From contig VGWY01000099.1 of the NCBI GenBank assembly GCA_016873575.1, positions 1 through 9,157 on the forward strand: DNA of 9,157 nucleotides, in the 5' to 3' direction. Source of the stretch: Nitrospira sp. GTDB lineage: Bacteria; Nitrospirota; Thermodesulfovibrionia; Thermodesulfovibrionales; SM23-35. A program made the translations under genes and the position numbers. This document shows positions 6,566 through 9,157 of the stretch, one piece after another. How positions within the stretch are numbered: the first letter of the stretch is position 1; the number at the start of each line of letters is the position of its first letter. The notes under the pieces are model-generated. The model was not told the origin of the DNA. It worked only from the letters and a program-made list of their open reading frames with translations, and made no database searches.

Positions 6566-6566
6566 T

Positions 6567-8555
6567 TTAATAAATTCCCAAATGTGGCTTTGCTGCCTTT
6601 TCGAGCTCGCGTCTTGCTGCCATATCCATAAGAACTCTCTCAGCACCAAACTTGCCAGGTTCATATTTTCTGAGTTTCAATGTCTCTCTCGCCCTGTCTA
6701 TATAATTTAAGGTAAGTGATAGTATCTTCTCAGGGTCAGGCTCAAAATGAAACGCACCTTTGAATCTTTCTAACCATACCTCTGTCATCAGTCCCGTTAC
6801 TTCCTCGCTTGCTCTGACCGGAGATTCACCACCGAATATGACAGGAACACCTGAGGCAGCAAAATAGCACCCAATAGCAATAGCCTTTTCACTCATCCAT
6901 TCAGGAGCGATACCTACTGCCGGCATTCCTCCAATTTCATCAGAAAGACCACCTTCCTCTGCCATAGCGGTTGCTATTGTCAAAATCCTTGAATTATCCA
7001 CACACGAGCCGAGGTGAAGAATTGGAGGAATTCCTATCGCTTCACACACCTCTCTCAACCCGGGACCTGCGTTCTCAAGAGCCATCTCAGGTGTCAGATA
7101 ACCGGCAGTCCCACATGCAGCAGAGCCGCAGCCTGTTGAGACTATCAATACATCATTTTTAATCAATTCAATTGCAAGAAAACGATGGAGACCCTGTGAG
7201 GGTACTCTCGGATTATCACAGCCTGCAAGGCCAACAACTCCACGAATCCTTCCTGCCATAATCGCATCGTTTAGTGGTCTGAAGGATGCCCTCCATCTTC
7301 CACCCTGCATGTACTCGATATATTCGTGCGAAAATCCTGCTATTACCGGATACTTCTCAGAAATATGAGCTCCTTCTACCTTTCTGTTGGGATAATTGTC
7401 AATAGCAATCTTGACTATCTCTCTTGCTATCTCCCTTGCCCTGTGCTCATCATATTCGACATGAATAGCTCCCGGTATTTTCGCCTTATAGGATGTAGTT
7501 ATTACCTTTGTATGAAACTTTTTTGAAAGCTCCGTTAATGCAGGCATGATACACTGTACATCTACTGCTATTGCATCAACAAGACCTGTCATGATTGCAA
7601 GCTCCTGATTGGTAAAACCACCAGCAGTTGGGATGCCATGCCTCATCAAGATTTCATTTGCAGTACAACACATACCTCCAAGATTTATACCCTTTGCACC
7701 TTTTGATTGTGCATATTCAATCATATCAGGTTCATTCACTACCTCTACAATTATCTCTGCAAGTGAGGGTTCATGTCCATGGACAACAAGGTTGACTTCA
7801 TCTTCTTTGAATATCCCGAAACTCGCCTCTGCCTTTATCGGTCTGGGGGTTCCAAAAAGGATATCTGTAATATCTGTTGAGATCATGGAGCCTCCCCAGC
7901 CGTCAGAAAGAGAAACCTTAAGAGCACTCAAAAGTAAGTTATCAGGAGCGTGATCCACTCCCATATTGGTGCGATGCATAGCCTCTGCTATTTCTCTATC
8001 AATTCCTCTTGGAACAATACCCCATTTTTTCCACCTCTCCTGTGTCTTTTTAGGCGCCCTTTTGATGTAATTCAGTTCACCTTTTTGACGTCTAAAGTCT
8101 TCAAGGAGTGTCATGGCAACGTCTCTTGCTACATCATTGACAGGACGTCCTTCAAATTCTATCTCAAGGATACCTGCAACCCTGTAAAGCTTTTTGACAT
8201 CCGTTATCTTAAAGTCACTCGTTTCACCATTTGCAACCGCAAGTAATATAAACGCCATATCCCTCGCATGGTCTGAATGGGCTGCTGTCCCTGCTACAGC
8301 CATCCTCAGGAGATTTCTCGAAGCAACTGTTGGCAGTGTAGCGCCACATACTCCCCTTGCATCTTCCTCTGCATTACTGCCCACAAACCGGCACGGTCCC
8401 ATATGACATATCTTGCAGCATGCACCGGTCTCGCCAATAGGGCATGGTTTCAGTTTTTGCGCCCTGTCAAAACAAGACTCTATCTTCTGTGATTCACTCC
8501 ACTCTATTATCTGCTCTGCAGCCTCATTTGCACTCTTTACTATTTTCTTCTCCAT
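6567..8555 (-). CDS. cooS: Anaerobic carbon monoxide dehydrogenase, catalytic nickel-iron-sulfur subunit (CooS/AcsA)
   Basis: This 662-residue protein is full length for the Ni-containing CODH family, which interconverts CO and CO2 with ferredoxin-level electrons in the cytoplasm. Visible ligands, in order, are Cys38 and Cys46 (intersubunit D cluster), then Cys47, Cys50, Cys55 and Cys70 (B cluster). The C-cluster set is the HGHEP histidine (259/261), Cys296 (GGMCC), Cys335, Cys446 (AGCDNPR), Cys476 (STGCGSAACG) and Cys518 (HLGSCVD). His93 and His96 and the lysine in WMSEKA (557) match the proton-transfer residues of characterised enzymes. No key residue is missing. It lies between the putative acsB and a NuoEFG-like module, which favours a role in the acetyl-CoA pathway with electrons exchanged with NAD(H). 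The ATG is supported by GGAGGT. The TAA stop at 6569-6567 lies one base from the right array of cassette 1. Confidence 0.97.
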   Translation of the reverse strand: MEKKIVKSANEAAEQIIEWSESQKIESCFDRAQKLKPCPIGETGACCKICHMGPCRFVGSNAEEDARGVCGATLPTVASRNLLRMAVAGTAAHSDHARDMAFILLAVANGETSDFKITDVKKLYRVAGILEIEFEGRPVNDVARDVAMTLLEDFRRQKGELNYIKRAPKKTQERWKKWGIVPRGIDREIAEAMHRTNMGVDHAPDNLLLSALKVSLSDGWGGSMISTDITDILFGTPRPIKAEASFGIFKEDEVNLVVHGHEPSLAEIIVEVVNEPDMIEYAQSKGAKGINLGGMCCTANEILMRHGIPTAGGFTNQELAIMTGLVDAIAVDVQCIMPALTELSKKFHTKVITTSYKAKIPGAIHVEYDEHRAREIAREIVKIAIDNYPNRKVEGAHISEKYPVIAGFSHEYIEYMQGGRWRASFRPLNDAIMAGRIRGVVGLAGCDNPRVPSQGLHRFLAIELIKNDVLIVSTGCGSAACGTAGYLTPEMALENAGPGLREVCEAIGIPPILHLGSCVDNSRILTIATAMAEEGGLSDEIGGMPAVGIAPEWMSEKAIAIGCYFAASGVPVIFGGESPVRASEEVTGLMTEVWLERFKGAFHFEPDPEKILSLTLNYIDRARETLKLRKYEPGKFGAERVLMDMAARRELEKAAKPHLGIY

Positions 8556-8558
8556 ATA

Positions 8559-8564
8559 ACCTCC
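8559..8564 (-). promoter_or_regulatory. Shine-Dalgarno of cooS, directly beside the cassette 2 array
   Basis: The transcript reads GGAGGT three bases before the cooS ATG, a strong ribosome binding site. It lies between the start codon and the left repeat array at 8570, so if the arrays pair in the mRNA the stem base would sit within a few bases of it. That could affect cooS translation; this is inference. Confidence 0.85.
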
Positions 8565-8569
8565 AAATT

Positions 8570-8607
8570 GCGTTATAGCGTTATAGCGTTATAGCGTTAT
8601 AGCGTTT
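8570..8607. repeat. Left repeat array of cassette 2 (GCGTTATA x 4.75)
   Basis: Four exact tandem copies of GCGTTATA (8570-8577, 8578-8585, 8586-8593, 8594-8601) are followed by a partial copy ending near 8607. The array overlaps the 3' end of the IVP gene and supplies its TAA stop. On its other side it ends only five bases before the cooS Shine-Dalgarno sequence at 8559-8564. It is the complement of the outer part of the right array (9001-9060), so an operon transcript could form a long stem here. Confidence 0.95.
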
Positions 8608-8958
8608 ATTGCGCAAAGACTTTATAAACGATGATAGTTTCCTTTGTATCTTATCAAGTTGTTCGTATATAGATGTAAAATCTTGCTCTGTGATATACTT
8701 CAAATCCGAAGACAAATAGAGATGGCTCTGAAGTTCTGAAGCTGAAGCTTTTGAGATAAACATAAACTGCACAAACTCCCTATTACCACCCCTGGCATAC
8801 CCTTCAGCAATGTTTGCCATAATAGATATAGATGCCCGTCTCATTTGATCCCTTAAAGAAAAATCCTTCCATGTTTCTGTCATTGTGTAGATAACCTTTG
8901 CTAGTGCTCTTGCATCTTGCCAAACCTCTATATCCTCGAATCTCGTAATTTTCCCCAT
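8581..8958 (-). CDS. Four-helix-bundle protein, 23S rRNA intervening-sequence protein (IVP/S23) family, copy 2
   Basis: The product has 125 residues, the usual length for this family (known as the four helix bundle / 23S rRNA IVP family). It shows the family hallmarks: an N-terminal 'F.DIEVWQDAR' segment (residues 7-17), the 'DQMRRASISIMANIAEGYAR' core (37-56), and 'EFVQFMFISKASASELQSHLY' like helices (61-81). No catalytic residues, signal peptide or membrane segment are seen. Family members are encoded inside intervening sequences of some 23S rRNA genes, and relatives (Avd) bind nucleic acid in diversity-generating retroelements; the function here is unknown. The ATG is preceded by AAAGGA at good spacing. 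The last residues (RYNAITL) and the TAA stop are encoded by the repeat array, so the frame ends only because it runs into the repeat. It clearly differs from copy 1, so this is not a recent duplication. Confidence 0.88.
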   Translation of the reverse strand: MGKITRFEDIEVWQDARALAKVIYTMTETWKDFSLRDQMRRASISIMANIAEGYARGGNREFVQFMFISKASASELQSHLYLSSDLKYITEQDFTSIYEQLDKIQRKLSSFIKSLRNKRYNAITL

Positions 8959-8967
8959 ATCCTTTTT

Positions 8968-9060
8968 GCGTTATAGCATTATCGTGTTATAGCGTTCTTT
9001 AACGCTATAACCCTCCACGCTATAACGCTCCACGCTATAACGCTCCACGCTATAACGCTA
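8968..9060. repeat. Right repeat array of cassette 2 (8-bp and 15-bp tandem units with fold-back)
   Basis: Positions 8968-8996 carry three degenerate 8-bp units (GCGTTATA, GCATTATC, GTGTTATA) and a partial fourth. After four bases (CTTT) the sequence reverses into four tandem 15-bp units at 9001-9015, 9016-9030, 9031-9045 and 9046-9060. The consensus is CACGCTATAACGCTC; units 2 and 3 are identical, unit 4 differs at its last base and unit 1 at two positions. The junction is a perfect 11-bp hairpin: 8986-8996 (GTTATAGCGTT) pairs with 9001-9011. The last base triplet of the array is the stop codon of the upstream gene. Confidence 0.93.
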
Positions 9061-9157
9061 CAGCATTGGCTCCATCTCAAGTGCTGGATGTCCTACGCTT
9101 GCAAGGAATTCGAGTAATTTCTCAGAATCCTCACAAATGGTCTCATCAGCTATCTTA
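9058..9157 (-). CDS. acsB: 3' end of probable CO-methylating acetyl-CoA synthase subunit (AcsB/CdhC), partial
   Basis: Only the last 32 codons are inside the window. The open frame ends in TAG (9060-9058) and its C-terminus reads LLEFLASVGHPALEMEPML. A short acidic helix followed by a 'FL...GHP' motif is, from memory, how many AcsB/CdhC C-termini look, and the position directly upstream of cooS is where an acetyl-CoA synthase gene is expected. AcsB would join the CO made by CooS to a corrinoid-bound methyl group and CoA at its nickel-iron A-cluster, but none of the cluster residues are visible here. The stop codon is formed by the last three bases of the adjoining repeat array. The identity is an inference from a short tail plus context; another CODH/ACS component is possible. 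Confidence 0.5.
   Translation of the reverse strand, partial: KIADETICEDSEKLLEFLASVGHPALEMEPML

Larger units (their letters stand above)
6113..6566 (-). mobile_element. Candidate IVP cassette 1: four-helix-bundle gene framed by inverted 7-bp arrays
   Basis: A unit of about 450 bp fills the spacer between the cooS stop codon and the ribosome binding site of the NuoE-like gene. Its ends are inverted repeats built from 7-bp tandem units: GTGACGC/GTAACAC at 6115-6149 and the complement TCACGTG/TTACGTG at 6526-6565. Aligned, the two ends pair over about 28 bases with only two mismatches, one of them next to the IVP gene-distal end. Only an IVP-family gene lies inside. No transposase and no clear target duplication are seen. 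Calling it an element rests on the sharp boundaries, the inverted ends and the parallel with cassette 2. Confidence 0.55.
8568..9060 (-). mobile_element. Candidate IVP cassette 2: four-helix-bundle gene framed by GCGTTATA arrays
   Basis: A unit of about 490 bp fills the whole spacer between the putative acsB stop codon and the cooS ribosome binding site. It consists of a left array of GCGTTATA units (8570-8607), an IVP-family gene (8581-8958), and a right array that first repeats the same orientation (8968-8996) and then turns round into the complement (9001-9060). The left array can therefore pair with the outer right array and loop out the gene. No target-site duplication and no transposase are visible, so mobility is inferred only from the compact, self-contained layout and its resemblance to cassette 1. 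Confidence 0.5.

Noticed and set aside
6113..6566. Target-site duplication flanking cassette 1
   Set aside because: The bases just outside the arrays (TAAACC on the left, TTTAAT on the right) are not a convincing direct repeat.
6157..8958. The IVP genes as markers of a 23S rRNA locus or of a toxin-antitoxin pair
   Set aside because: No rRNA-like sequence surrounds them, and each gene stands alone in its spacer without a partner gene.
8570..9060. The repeat arrays taken as a CRISPR array
   Set aside because: Units are 7, 8 or 15 bp and directly adjacent, with no unique spacers, no cas genes and opposite orientations on the two sides.

Overview
The window reads as one bacterial operon, with every recognisable gene on the minus strand (transcribed from high to low coordinates). 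It encodes carbon monoxide dehydrogenase from the Wood-Ljungdahl pathway, followed by a soluble NADH-dehydrogenase-like (NuoE/NuoF/NuoG) iron-sulfur module. This points to a strict anaerobe fixing or oxidising C1 units through CODH/acetyl-CoA synthase. An uncultivated Nitrospirota or Desulfobacterota-type bacterium is plausible, but the sequence alone does not settle the taxon.

Layout in transcription order: (1) 9058-9157, the last 32 codons of a gene that is probably the acetyl-CoA synthase subunit acsB. (2) 8568-9060, a cassette of about 490 bp holding a 125-aa four-helix-bundle gene (23S rRNA intervening-sequence protein family, IVP) framed by arrays of an 8-bp unit. (3) 6567-8555, cooS/acsA, with all expected metal-cluster ligands. 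(4) 6113-6566, a second cassette of about 450 bp with a different IVP gene framed by inverted arrays of a different 7-bp unit. (5) 5609-6097, a NuoE-like [2Fe-2S] protein. (6) 3253-5586, a NuoF-like flavoprotein carrying an extra ferredoxin domain and a C-terminal CBS pair. (7) 3026-3252, a spacer filled by a folded palindromic repeat. (8) 2405-3025, a small protein that is a stand-alone paralogue of the NuoF iron-sulfur tail. (9) 2231-2404, a spacer with a shorter copy of the same palindromic repeat. (10) 212-2230, a NuoG-like subunit whose frame stays open for 32 codons past its TGA. (11) 1-112, an AT-rich tail with a third short tandem array.

How the genes fit together: CooS interconverts CO and CO2 and supplies CO to acetyl-CoA synthase. 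The NuoE/F/small subunit/NuoG set could bind about 13 iron-sulfur clusters plus FMN, but has neither a hydrogenase H-cluster nor a recognisable formate dehydrogenase active site. The simplest inference is an electron-transfer complex linking NAD(H) to ferredoxin and CODH, possibly with adenylate sensing through the CBS pair.

The most unusual feature is the spacers. Four of the five gene-to-gene spacers visible are occupied by repeat elements, and two of these are whole cassettes of the form 'inverted short-tandem-repeat arrays plus IVP-family gene'. The two cassettes share architecture but not repeat sequence, and their proteins are clearly diverged. The layout recalls the stem-forming intervening sequences in some bacterial 23S rRNA genes, here placed inside a protein-coding operon.
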